Source: Bacillota bacterium (GTDB lineage: Bacteria > Bacillota > Clostridia > Peptostreptococcales > Anaerovoracaceae). Taken from it: a stretch of 32,085 bases of DNA. Each line of letters starts with the position of its first letter. The stretch's first letter is position 1. Made by a program: the position numbers and the translations under genes. Below the pieces are notes generated by a model that saw only the letters and a program-made list of their open reading frames with translations, did no database searches and was not told the DNA's origin. Positions 24,170-32,085 of this stretch are shown piece by piece. The DNA lies in the NCBI GenBank assembly GCA_017397825.1, contig JAFQHT010000021.1, forward strand, positions 1-32,085. The letters run 5' to 3'.

Positions 24170-25540
24170 ATGGCTAAAAAAAGTAAAACAGTTTTTGTAT
24201 GTCAGGAGTGTGGATATGAGAGCACACAGTGGATGGGAAAGTGCATCTGCGGAGCATGGAATTCTTTCGTTGAAGAAAAAGTAATGCCGGCATCCGGAGA
24301 GGATGTACGCAGCCGCAGCAGAGAAGGTGCGAAACCTGCGCAGCTGAGTCAGGTAGGAACTGAGCATTATGAGAGAATTGATACAGGTATAGGAGAGCTG
24401 AACCGTGTGCTGGGCGGCGGTATGGTGAAGGGGTCTCTGACGCTGATTTCAGGGGAACCGGGCATCGGTAAGTCTACAATTATCATACAGACTGCAGCCA
24501 ATATTGCAGCAAAGGGTGTACCTGTACTTTATGTTTCCGGAGAGGAATCTGAAGAACAGATCAAGCTCCGTGCGGACCGTGTTTGCAAGGAAATCCCGGA
24601 CACACTGTATGTTCTTGCTGAAACCAATATGGAAAATGTAGAAACCGCCTGCGAAAATATCAAGCCGGCATTTCTGATTATAGACTCCATCCAGACTCTT
24701 TACAGCAGTCAGCTGGACTCTGCGCCGGGCAGCGTATCTCAGGTAAGAATGTGCGGCAGTCAGCTGATGAAAATCGGAAAGACTAAAAACATGCCGGTTT
24801 TTATTGTGGCACACGTGACCAAGAGTGGTGATCTGGCGGGCCCTAAGACTGTGGAGCATATGGTGGACTGCGTGCTTAATTTCAGCGGCGAAAGAGACCA
24901 GGAATTCAGAGTTATACGCTCATATAAAAACCGTTTCGGTACTACCAGCGAAATCGGTGCCTTTACTATGGAAGCTGCAGGTCTTAAAGAGGTAAAGGAT
25001 ATTTCAGCAACATTCCTTGAAACCAGAGAAGAAATGTCCGAAGGCTCCGTAACGGCGGCAATTTATGAAGGAAGCAGGCCTGTGATGTTCGAAATACAGG
25101 CTTTGGTTTCACCTGCCAATGTGGGTTTTGCGCGCAGAACTTCTGTGGGAATCGACAATTCCAGACTGAATATGATCCTGGCTGTCATGGAAAAAATTGC
25201 AGGACTTCCCCTTATGAATCAGGACGTTTATGTAAATGTAGTGGGTGGGCTCAGGCCTGACGGCACGTCAACTGATCTGGCGGCAGCCCTGGCCATTTAC
25301 TCATCATATAAAAGGGCTGTGCCGGCGAAACGTACTCTGGCAGTAGGAGAAGTAGGGCTCACAGGAGACCTGCGATCTGTTCAGAATGCAGAAAAAATTG
25401 CAAAAGAAGCAGCACGTCTGGGATACGAAAAAATTATTATGCCAAAAAGAAACGCTGATAAAATCGGAGCATCCATCGGAGCATGCCGTATCATCAGCGC
25501 AAAAAATATTCAGGAGGCATTTGAAGCGTTCACCTCCTGA
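24170..25540 (+). CDS. radA: DNA repair protein RadA
   Basis: A 456-residue RecA-like branch-migration helicase that helps homologous recombination. It has an N-terminal zinc finger (residues 11-27), an ATPase core with Walker A GEPGIGKST, the RadA-specific KNRFG motif, and a C-terminal Lon-protease-like domain including PDGTSTDLAAALA. The second half of the zinc finger reads C25-I-C27 instead of the usual CxxC. GGGAGGAA precedes the ATG by 6 nt. It is a single-gene unit ending at a terminator that abuts the convergent kinase gene. Confidence 0.96.
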   Translation: MAKKSKTVFVCQECGYESTQWMGKCICGAWNSFVEEKVMPASGEDVRSRSREGAKPAQLSQVGTEHYERIDTGIGELNRVLGGGMVKGSLTLISGEPGIGKSTIIIQTAANIAAKGVPVLYVSGEESEEQIKLRADRVCKEIPDTLYVLAETNMENVETACENIKPAFLIIDSIQTLYSSQLDSAPGSVSQVRMCGSQLMKIGKTKNMPVFIVAHVTKSGDLAGPKTVEHMVDCVLNFSGERDQEFRVIRSYKNRFGTTSEIGAFTMEAAGLKEVKDISATFLETREEMSEGSVTAAIYEGSRPVMFEIQALVSPANVGFARRTSVGIDNSRLNMILAVMEKIAGLPLMNQDVYVNVVGGLRPDGTSTDLAAALAIYSSYKRAVPAKRTLAVGEVGLTGDLRSVQNAEKIAKEAARLGYEKIIMPKRNADKIGASIGACRIISAKNIQEAFEAFTS

Positions 25541-25557
25541 ATTAATAATCGGTTATG

Positions 25558-25583
25558 AGACAGGTAATTGCCTGTCTTTTTTT
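25558..25583 (+). terminator. Terminator after radA
   Basis: AGACAGG (25558-25564) pairs with CCTGTCT (25571-25577) around TAATTG, followed by a T-run that reaches the stop codon of the convergent kinase gene. Confidence 0.85.
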
Positions 25584-27015
25584 ATTTTCTTGCCATGTCA
25601 AGTTCAAACCAGAAAGTTGAGCCCTTGCCTACTTTGCTTTCAACACCGTAATTTGCACGGTGAAGAGTAAGCAGTTCTTTTACTATTGCCAGGCCAAGGC
25701 CGCTGCCGCTGGTAGGACGGACATAGTTGGTGCTTGTTTTATAGTATCTGTCCCAGATGTGAGGGAGCTCTTCGGCCTTGATGCCGGGACCGTAGTCAGT
25801 TACTTCCACAAGACATTTCTGTCCGGTACGCTTGATGTTGACAATGATGGTTTTATCCTCGCCGCAGTACTTGATAGCGTTGCCTGTCAGATTGGAGAGA
25901 ACCTGCTCTATACGTTTTTTGTCTGCATAGACAATGCATTCCTTAGGAGTATTGAATACAAAATTATATCCTTCTTGTTCCTGCAGAACTTCGTAGGATG
26001 CAAGAATGGAAGCGGCCACCGATGAAATATCGAAAGCTTCTTTTTCCAGCACGATTTTGTGGGTATTCATAGCGGAAAGGGATGTCATATCACTTACAAG
26101 CTGGCTCATACGCAGGCTTTCGTCTATGATAACCTGAAGATGGGCGTTGCGCTTTTCCGGGTTGTCACCGGAAAGGTCACGGATCATTTCGGCGTAGGAA
26201 CGTATCATAGTCAGCGGTGTTTTCAGGTCATGAGAAACATTGGCTACCAGGTCTTTCTGCCGGGTATCTGCCATACCAAGCTCGTAAGCGGTGGTATTGA
26301 GAGTAAGGGCAAGGTTGTTGATTTCCGAATAGGAACCGCCTTCAAATTTTACATTATAATCACCTTTACCCATACGCCTTGCAGTAGCCGTTATATTTTT
26401 TATAGGCCTTGAAATCCTGGTTGAAAAGAAAAGCGCTATGAGAAATGCGCTGACCAGTGCAATGACTGTTACACTCATAAGCTGGTTTTTCAGAATGTTG
26501 ACGGTAGAATCAACCGGGTACAGCGGTGAAAAAATATAGAGGTACACTTCCTGGCCCGGAGTTTTGTCAAGGAACTGTCCGTAGGCCAGAGTGCTGTATT
26601 CCTCATAGCTTGTACCAAATTCAAAATGCACAGCATTATTGGTGTCACGCTCCTGCGCAAGAGCTTCTTTCAGTCTTGGAATCTGGCTCTCGTATCTGTA
26701 TATAGGCATTGTAGTTTCTTGCTCAGGTGTAAAAAGCAGGAGTGTTCCGCCGGCTTCCATAAGTACATACATGTCGTTGCGGACATAGAGCTCCTGAATA
26801 GACTCGGTGAGCTGAGTGTCATTCCTGATGTATGCCATATTAAGTGCTGAGGCTACTTTGCTTACTTCATTTATTTTCATGGCTTCGTAGCCGTGATTGA
26901 GAAAAAGGACCTGAAGCCCCCAGATAAGGGAGATTATAAGGGCGACAACCAGCATGAAACAGAGCCAGAGGCGGAATTTTATGCTTTTAAAGTCAAATCT
27001 AATTTTCGAACTCAA
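25582..27015 (-). CDS. Membrane sensor histidine kinase
   Basis: A 477-residue kinase. TM1 covers about 14-38, an extracellular sensor region 40-175, TM2 177-198 and HAMP 200-250. The phosphoacceptor is H262 in VSHDLKTPL. The ATPase domain carries NLTGNAIKYC (N box), DYGPGI and GSGLGLAI (G boxes). The start is TTG at 27015, overlapping the response regulator gene by 17 nt, with AGAGGGGTAGG upstream; no in-frame ATG occurs before TM1. The overlap implies translational coupling. The signal is unknown; the layout resembles cell-envelope or phosphate-type OmpR systems. Confidence 0.92.
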   Translation of the reverse strand: MSSKIRFDFKSIKFRLWLCFMLVVALIISLIWGLQVLFLNHGYEAMKINEVSKVASALNMAYIRNDTQLTESIQELYVRNDMYVLMEAGGTLLLFTPEQETTMPIYRYESQIPRLKEALAQERDTNNAVHFEFGTSYEEYSTLAYGQFLDKTPGQEVYLYIFSPLYPVDSTVNILKNQLMSVTVIALVSAFLIALFFSTRISRPIKNITATARRMGKGDYNVKFEGGSYSEINNLALTLNTTAYELGMADTRQKDLVANVSHDLKTPLTMIRSYAEMIRDLSGDNPEKRNAHLQVIIDESLRMSQLVSDMTSLSAMNTHKIVLEKEAFDISSVAASILASYEVLQEQEGYNFVFNTPKECIVYADKKRIEQVLSNLTGNAIKYCGEDKTIIVNIKRTGQKCLVEVTDYGPGIKAEELPHIWDRYYKTSTNYVRPTSGSGLGLAIVKELLTLHRANYGVESKVGKGSTFWFELDMARK

Positions 27016-27676
27016 ATTTATAACCTACCCCTCTGAGTGTCACGATGTAGTCTCTGTAAGGACCTAAATTGTTACGTAAATTTTTGATATGCGTATCGAT
27101 GGTTCTGTCATCACCGAAGAAGTCATAACCCCAGATGTCAGATAGCAGTTTGTCTCTGGAAAGAGCAATATTTCTGTTTTCCACCAGATAGAAAAGAAGG
27201 TCATATTCCTTAGGAGTCAGATCTACTTTCTGTCCGTCTACGGAAACTGTTCTTGCTGCCATGTTGATTTCCAGACCGTTGAACTTCATGGAGGTCTGCT
27301 GAGGAGCAGCGGAAGTTTTCTTTCTGGAAAGAACTGCATTGATTCTTGCCATCAGTTCCTTAGGGCTGAAAGGCTTTACAACGTAGTCGTCGATGCCCAG
27401 TTCGAATCCGAACAGTTTATCGTATTCTTCACCTCTTGCAGAAAGCATGATGATAGGAATGTCCTTGATTTTGCGGATTTCCTTGCATGCAGAAAAACCG
27501 TCAAGTTTAGGCATCATAATATCCATAACGATTAAATCGTAGTCGTTGAGTTTGCAAAGGCCTACTGCACTCATGCCGTCTTCGGCTTCGGTAACTTCGT
27601 AGCCGCTGAATTCGGCATATTCTTTGATTACCTCGCGGATTTTCGGTTCGTCATCTACCACTAAAATTTTATACAT
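26999..27676 (-). CDS. OmpR/PhoB-family response regulator
   Basis: A 225-residue regulator with a receiver domain (acidic pocket DD at 8-9, phosphoacceptor D52 in VMDIMMP, conserved lysine in VVKPFSP) and a C-terminal winged helix (about 130-225, containing LTPKEYDLLFYL and RTIDTHIKNLR). AAGGAGG precedes the ATG. It is the first gene of a two-gene unit with the kinase. Its targets cannot be read from this window; no autoregulatory direct repeat was recognised upstream. Confidence 0.95.
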   Translation of the reverse strand: MYKILVVDDEPKIREVIKEYAEFSGYEVTEAEDGMSAVGLCKLNDYDLIVMDIMMPKLDGFSACKEIRKIKDIPIIMLSARGEEYDKLFGFELGIDDYVVKPFSPKELMARINAVLSRKKTSAAPQQTSMKFNGLEINMAARTVSVDGQKVDLTPKEYDLLFYLVENRNIALSRDKLLSDIWGYDFFGDDRTIDTHIKNLRNNLGPYRDYIVTLRGVGYKFEFEN

Positions 27677-27802
27677 GGGAATCCTCCTTTGTATTAATAT
27701 AGTTTAATATAATTTCATTTCTTGTAATTACACCTATTTTACCACGTTTACGCGGGATTTTATAGTGGATGGGTGAATTTTGTGTGAATTTAAGGGTCTT
27801 TC

Positions 27803-27831
27803 TTGACGGGGGCCCCGAATTCTTTTATACT
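27803..27831 (+). promoter_or_regulatory. Promoter of the carD-ispDF-proS operon
   Basis: TTGACG (27803-27808), a 17-nt GC-rich then AT-rich spacer and TATACT (27826-27831) lie 34 nt before the carD GTG. Confidence 0.8.
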
Positions 27832-27864
27832 AGAATTACAGATATAGAATGGAGGTACTATGTC

Positions 27865-28338
27865 GTGTTTTCAGTGGGTGATAAAGTTGTTTACCCGATG
27901 CATGGTGCAGGAACCATTCAGGGTATAGAAGAAATGAAAATCCTGGGTGAAAAGAAGCAGTACTACATTTTTAAACTGCCTTGCAGTGACATTAATATTA
28001 TGATGCCGGTGGATTCCGGTGAGATGGTCGGCGTCAGAGATATTGTGGCAAAAGAGGTCATTGAAGATGTGGTGGATTTACTGCGGTCTGAAAGTACTCC
28101 GATGCAGAAAAACTGGAGCCGCAGGCACCGTGAAAACACTGAAAAACTCAAGACCGGCGATATACTGCAGGTTGCTGAGGTGGTCAGAAATCTTATGAGA
28201 ATGGACAGGGTAAGGGGGCTTTCTGCAGGAGAGCGGAAGCTTATGTACACTGCACGTCAGATTCTTACAAGCGAAATGATTCTGGCCGGCGATATGACTG
28301 AAGACGAAGCTGTAAAGTTAATTGAAGAATCCGTATAA
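27865..28338 (+). CDS. carD: CarD-family RNA polymerase-binding transcription factor
   Basis: A 157-residue protein. The N-terminal RNA polymerase interaction domain begins FSVGDKVVYPMHGAG and spans about 1-60, and the helical DNA-binding C-terminal domain follows. CarD stabilises open promoter complexes. The start is GTG 27865 with GGAGG 9 nt upstream and the family's usual N-terminus; a longer in-frame reading from 27769 would begin before the promoter. It leads an operon with the PIN-TRAM gene 80 nt downstream, a common arrangement in Clostridia. Confidence 0.92.
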   Translation: MFSVGDKVVYPMHGAGTIQGIEEMKILGEKKQYYIFKLPCSDINIMMPVDSGEMVGVRDIVAKEVIEDVVDLLRSESTPMQKNWSRRHRENTEKLKTGDILQVAEVVRNLMRMDRVRGLSAGERKLMYTARQILTSEMILAGDMTEDEAVKLIEESV

Positions 28339-28418
28339 CTTTGCCCAAATATTTAAGTTATCAGGGGATTCCGGCTTCGGAATATCTGTAATATTTTTTG
28401 AGGAAAGGAGGAAGAAAA

Positions 28419-29546
28419 ATGATGAAAAGACTTTTCAGAGGCTTTTTTACGTTGGTAGGCGCGCTTATCGGCTTTGAACTTTTCGAACTTACCAGATTTT
28501 TGCTGGAAAAGTTCGCTGGTTATGGGGAAATTACAGGCAAGACTGCCGTATGGACCGGAGCTACTTTTGTTTTTATTTTCGGAATTATTTTTTATAATAT
28601 TGCACCAGCGCTTACACGTAAAAGCCGGAAAGTTGCAGCAACAATTGAAAATGATCTGCAGAGCGTTTCCACATATGCTCTCATAGGCGGCACAGTTGGT
28701 CTGGTAGTAGGTCTGGTAATTGCCTACCTTCTTACTCAGATTTATCAGGATGTAATCACTCAGCCGTCTCTTTATCTGACAGTGACAATACTGATTTACG
28801 GTATTATGGCATTTATCGGAACTGTTGTGGGAAGCAAAAAAGGCGGCGAACTGCTCAGCCTGCTTGCAATTTCCAAAAAAGAGCAGCAGGTAAAAAATAT
28901 CGCCGATGAAAACAGCTACGGATATAATGCTAAAGAAAAGAAATCGGCAAGAGTTCCTAAAATTCTGGATACAAGCGTTATTATTGACGGACGAATTCTT
29001 GAAATCATGAAAACAGGCTTTCTTGAAGGGCCTATAGTAATTCCGGAATTTGTTCTGGTAGAACTGAGACATATTGCTGATTCCTCAGATGCTCTCAAGA
29101 GAAACCGGGGACGGAGAGGCCTTGATATTCTCAACAAGATTCAGACTGAGTATGGCATTGAAATATACAACACTGATTCAGAAAAAGCACTGAAGGAAAT
29201 TCCGGAAGTTGATGTCAAGCTGCTGAAGCTGGCACAGATTATGAAAGGAAAAGTGGTAACCAATGATTTTAACCTTAACAAGGTTGCACTGATAAAAGGA
29301 ATTCCGGTACTCAATATAAACGAGCTTGCCAATGCACTTAAGCCGATGGTTATTCCTGGTGAGACTATGAATGTAACCCTTATCAAACAAGGCAAGGAAC
29401 ACAATCAGGCTATTGCTTATCTGGATGACGGTACTATGATTGTAGTGGAAGACGGCCGCAAATATATCGGCCAGACTCTGGACATCAATGTAACAAGTGT
29501 GCTGCAGACTGCGGCAGGCAGAATGATATTCGGCAAAGTGAAATAA
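28419..29546 (+). CDS. YacL-type PIN and TRAM domain membrane protein
   Basis: A 375-residue protein with about four N-terminal membrane helices (within 1-150), a PIN-like nuclease domain (about 180-300) and a C-terminal TRAM RNA-binding domain (about 305-375). PIN acidic residues are visible in LDTSVIIDGR, FVLVELRHIAD and VTNDFNLN. The family is found throughout Gram-positives near carD and ispD, and is thought to be a membrane-anchored ribonuclease, but its substrate is not established. AAAGGAGGAAG precedes the ATG; an in-frame TTG at 28398 lies before the RBS. Only 12 nt separate it from ispDF. Confidence 0.9.
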   Translation: MMKRLFRGFFTLVGALIGFELFELTRFLLEKFAGYGEITGKTAVWTGATFVFIFGIIFYNIAPALTRKSRKVAATIENDLQSVSTYALIGGTVGLVVGLVIAYLLTQIYQDVITQPSLYLTVTILIYGIMAFIGTVVGSKKGGELLSLLAISKKEQQVKNIADENSYGYNAKEKKSARVPKILDTSVIIDGRILEIMKTGFLEGPIVIPEFVLVELRHIADSSDALKRNRGRRGLDILNKIQTEYGIEIYNTDSEKALKEIPEVDVKLLKLAQIMKGKVVTNDFNLNKVALIKGIPVLNINELANALKPMVIPGETMNVTLIKQGKEHNQAIAYLDDGTMIVVEDGRKYIGQTLDINVTSVLQTAAGRMIFGKVK

Positions 29547-29558
29547 AGAGGAAATCTG

Positions 29559-30710
29559 GTGTATAAAGAAAAACAAGTAACAGCAATTGTGGTCGCTGCC
29601 GGAAAGGGAACACGGTTCGGCGGCGACCTGCCAAAACAATTTTTGAATATAGGGAAGGAAACGGTTCTGGAAAAGTCTGTAGGGGCTTTTGAGGCGCACC
29701 CTTGCGTAGATAATATCCTGGTGGTGACCAATGGTGATTTCATGGCGTTTTGCAGCAGCTTGTGCAGCAGGTTCACAAAGGTCACAGAGGTTATTGCAGG
29801 TGGGGCTCAGCGTCAGGATTCAGTGATGGAAGGCCTTAAAAAGACCGGAAACGGACTGGTTTTAATTCATGACGCAGCACGGCCTTTTGTAAGCATGGAA
29901 GTTATTGACAGAGTCCTCAAAGGGGCTTATAATCAAGGTGCCTGTGTTCCTTGCGTTGCTGTAAAAGACACAATCAGACAGGTTTATGAAGGGTCTTGCG
30001 GGCAGGCTTCCAGAACTCTGGAAAGAGCTGCTCTGTTTGGTGTGCAGACGCCGCAGGGCTTTGAAACAGAACTTCTTGAAGAGGCTTTTACAAAGGCATA
30101 TGAAGAGGGCTTTTATGGTACAGATGATGCCAGTCTGGTGGAAAGACTGGGCCGCCCGGTGACCATTGCAGAAGGTGACTATGCGAATATAAAGATCACG
30201 ACCAGAGAAGACCTTCCCAAGGAGGATAAAATGATGGATATGAGAGTAGGCACGGGCTATGACGTGCACCAGCTGGTTGAGGGCCGGAAACTTTTTCTGG
30301 GAGGAGTTGAGATTCCTCATGACAGAGGCCTTCTGGGACATTCCGACGCGGATGTTCTGCTCCATGCGCTGATGGACGCACTGCTTGGTGCGGCTGCAAT
30401 GGGCGATATCGGCAGGCATTTTCCTGACAGCGACCAGCAGTATAAGGGGATTTCCAGTGTGAAACTGCTGGAACATGTAAAAACGTTAATAGGCGATGCA
30501 GGTTTCAAGGTGGGTAATGTGGACGTGACAGTCATGGCCCAGAAACCAAAAATCGCTCCATATATACCGCATATGAGAGAATGCATTGCGGAAACACTGG
30601 GTATTGAGATTGAGAGAGTAAATGTAAAAGGCACCACTACCGAAAAACTGGGTTTTGTGGGCCGTGAAGAGGGAATTGCTGCGGAAGCAGTTTGTATACT
30701 TTACAGATAA
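29559..30710 (+). CDS. ispDF: Bifunctional IspD-IspF (MEP isoprenoid pathway)
   Basis: A 383-residue fusion. IspD (about 1-220) has the CTP-binding [16 protein letters not shown] loop and makes CDP-methylerythritol. IspF (from about 225) begins VGTGYDVH with metal ligands D235 and H237, includes [15 protein letters not shown], and makes the cyclic diphosphate. The intermediate enzyme IspE is not in this window. The start is GTG, with AAAGAGGAA upstream. Inside the linker, AAGGAGG at 30219-30225 and ATG 30231 could start free IspF as well. It sits between the PIN-TRAM gene and proS. Confidence 0.95.
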   Translation: MYKEKQVTAIVVAAGKGTRFGGDLPKQFLNIGKETVLEKSVGAFEAHPCVDNILVVTNGDFMAFCSSLCSRFTKVTEVIAGGAQRQDSVMEGLKKTGNGLVLIHDAARPFVSMEVIDRVLKGAYNQGACVPCVAVKDTIRQVYEGSCGQASRTLERAALFGVQTPQGFETELLEEAFTKAYEEGFYGTDDASLVERLGRPVTIAEGDYANIKITTREDLPKEDKMMDMRVGTGYDVHQLVEGRKLFLGGVEIPHDRGLLGHSDADVLLHALMDALLGAAAMGDIGRHFPDSDQQYKGISSVKLLEHVKTLIGDAGFKVGNVDVTVMAQKPKIAPYIPHMRECIAETLGIEIERVNVKGTTTEKLGFVGREEGIAAEAVCILYR

Positions 30711-30724
30711 TCGGAGGAAAGACA

Positions 30725-32085
30725 ATGAAATTATCACAGATGCACTTAAAAACACTGAGGGAAGTTCCAAACGAAGCTGAAATCCCTAGCCATATCCTGC
30801 TCCTCAGAACAGGAATGATCAGAAAACTGGTTTCCGGTATTTACGGTTTCATGCCTCTCGGATGGAGATCCATCAGAAAAATCGAAGATATTATCAGACA
30901 GGAAATGGACGCCAAGGGCGGCCAGGAAATCCACATGTCTGCAATCCAGCCGGCAGAACTCTGGCAGGAATCCGGCAGATGGTACGCTTACGGACCGGAA
31001 ATGTGGAGAGTAAAGGACAGAAACGGCCGTGACTTCTGTCTGGGACCAACACACGAAGAAGTTTTCACAGATATTATAAGAAATGACGTATCATCTCACA
31101 GACAGCTTCCTCTGAACCTTTATCAGATTCAGACCAAGTACAGAGATGAAGCAAGACCTAGATTCGGTCTCATGAGATCCAGAGAATTCATCATGAAGGA
31201 CGCTTACTCCTTCGACAGAGATTTCGAAGGCCTTGACAAGAGCTACGATGATATGTACGACGCATATACTAAGATTTTCACAAGATGCGGGCTCACTTTC
31301 AGACCTGTAGAAGCTGATACAGGTGCAATCGGCGGAAGCAACTCACACGAATTCACTGCACTTTCTGAAGTTGGTGAATCTGAAATCGCATACTGCGAAA
31401 AGTGTTCCATGGCAGCTACAACTGAAAGAGCTGAGTGCGTTGATGCTCCTGCTCAGGACGATGTTGAAATGCTTCCTATGGAAGAAGTTCATACACCTGG
31501 AACTAAAACAATCGAAGAAGTTGCAAACTTCCTCGGTATGGACCAGAGACAGACAATCAAAGCTCTTCTTTTCGTAACTTATGACGAAGAAGGCAAGGAA
31601 AACGGCTACGTTGCAGCTTTCGTAAGAGGCGACAGAGAACTGAACATGACTAAGCTGGTAAATGCCCTTAACATTCCTGAGCACGCAATCGAATTTGCTG
31701 ACGAAGAAAAGATGGGAGCAGCATGCGGCTGCGTAGGCGGTTTCACAGGACCTCAGGGACTTCACGACTGTAAGATTGTTGTGGACAGCGAACTTGTCGG
31801 CCTCAAGAACCTTTGTGCAGGTGCAAACAAGACTGACCACCATGTTAAGAATGTCAATTATGGCAGAGATTATAAGGGTGACATTGTAGTTGACCTCAAG
31901 ACACTGAAGGTTGGCGATCCTTGTCCTGTATGCGGAGCTCCTGTAAAGCACGCAAGAGGTATCGAAGTTGGTCAGGTATTCAAGCTGGGAACTAAATACT
32001 CCAAAGCAATGGGCGCGACTTACAAAGATGAAAACCAGAAGGATCAGGACATCGTAATGGGCTGCTACGGTATCGGGGTAACAAG
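30725..32085 (+). CDS. proS: Prolyl-tRNA synthetase (N-terminal 453 residues, cut by window end)
   Basis: A bacterial-type class II synthetase. Motif 1 lies in the region of GFMPLGWRSIRKIEDIIR, and motif 2 includes GPTHEEVFTDI and KYRDEARPRFGLMRSREF. The YbaK-like editing insertion (about 230-400) carries the catalytic lysine in RQTIKALLF and removes mischarged alanine. The last visible residues GCYGIGVT are motif 3, so only the anticodon-binding domain is missing. CGGAGGAAAG precedes the ATG. It follows ispDF by 14 nt in the same operon, and no T-box leader is present. Confidence 0.96.
   Translation, partial: MKLSQMHLKTLREVPNEAEIPSHILLLRTGMIRKLVSGIYGFMPLGWRSIRKIEDIIRQEMDAKGGQEIHMSAIQPAELWQESGRWYAYGPEMWRVKDRNGRDFCLGPTHEEVFTDIIRNDVSSHRQLPLNLYQIQTKYRDEARPRFGLMRSREFIMKDAYSFDRDFEGLDKSYDDMYDAYTKIFTRCGLTFRPVEADTGAIGGSNSHEFTALSEVGESEIAYCEKCSMAATTERAECVDAPAQDDVEMLPMEEVHTPGTKTIEEVANFLGMDQRQTIKALLFVTYDEEGKENGYVAAFVRGDRELNMTKLVNALNIPEHAIEFADEEKMGAACGCVGGFTGPQGLHDCKIVVDSELVGLKNLCAGANKTDHHVKNVNYGRDYKGDIVVDLKTLKVGDPCPVCGAPVKHARGIEVGQVFKLGTKYSKAMGATYKDENQKDQDIVMGCYGIGVT

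Noticed and set aside
27769-27864. 32-residue extension of CarD.
   Set aside because: It spans the promoter; GTG 27865 gives the standard CarD N-terminus.

Overview
This window reads as chromosomal DNA of an anaerobic, low-to-moderate GC Firmicute, most likely class Clostridia; a Family XIII/Anaerovoracaceae-like source is only a guess. Support comes from AGGAGG-type ribosome binding sites, SigA-like promoters with 17-nt spacers, many hairpin-plus-T terminators, a PerR/AhpC system, a sigma-54 controlled arginine module, CarD followed by a PIN-TRAM protein, and an IspD-IspF fusion. I saw no transposase, integrase, phage gene, CRISPR array, rRNA or tRNA.

Layout. 1-231: minus-strand fragment resembling the HypB nickel GTPase with a disrupted P-loop, running off the left edge. 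376-3201: peroxide-defence operon (PerR, AhpC and an AhpF-like flavoprotein with its domains in reversed order), starting at a promoter overlapped by a perfect inverted repeat. 3253-5782 (minus): lactate permease and a D-cysteine desulfhydrase-type PLP enzyme. 6015-9107: an ABC-F ATPase with one degenerate ATP site, then AsnRS. 9113-15648: arginine module with a RocR-like sigma-54 activator, a -24/-12 promoter, an arginine deiminase/amidinotransferase-fold protein, RocB, a divergent GntR/FCD regulator and an arginine/ornithine-type antiporter. 15817-19390: YtcJ-type amidohydrolase, EamA exporter and a 3-hydroxyacyl-CoA/carnitine dehydrogenase-family enzyme. 19547-21502: an EF-G paralogue. 21529-22287: cobalamin riboswitch with a terminator, then a DUF4430 (transcobalamin C-terminal-like) lipoprotein. 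22670-23995: ZIP metal transporter and ferritin. 24170-25540: RadA. 25582-27676 (minus): sensor kinase and response regulator. 27865 to the right edge: CarD, YacL-type PIN-TRAM protein, IspDF and ProRS (cut by the window end).

How the genes work together. PerR, AhpC, the flavoprotein, ferritin and RadA suit an anaerobe coping with oxygen, iron and DNA damage. The arginine genes look like a regulated catabolic route: uptake in exchange for ornithine, guanidino-group hydrolysis, and RocB. The riboswitch and lipoprotein suggest B12 capture outside the cell. Most of the remainder is housekeeping. I found no clearly unprecedented multi-gene system. The most unusual items are the reversed AhpF architecture, the one-sided ABC-F active-site loss, the B12-controlled lipoprotein, and the altered active site of the amidinotransferase-fold protein.
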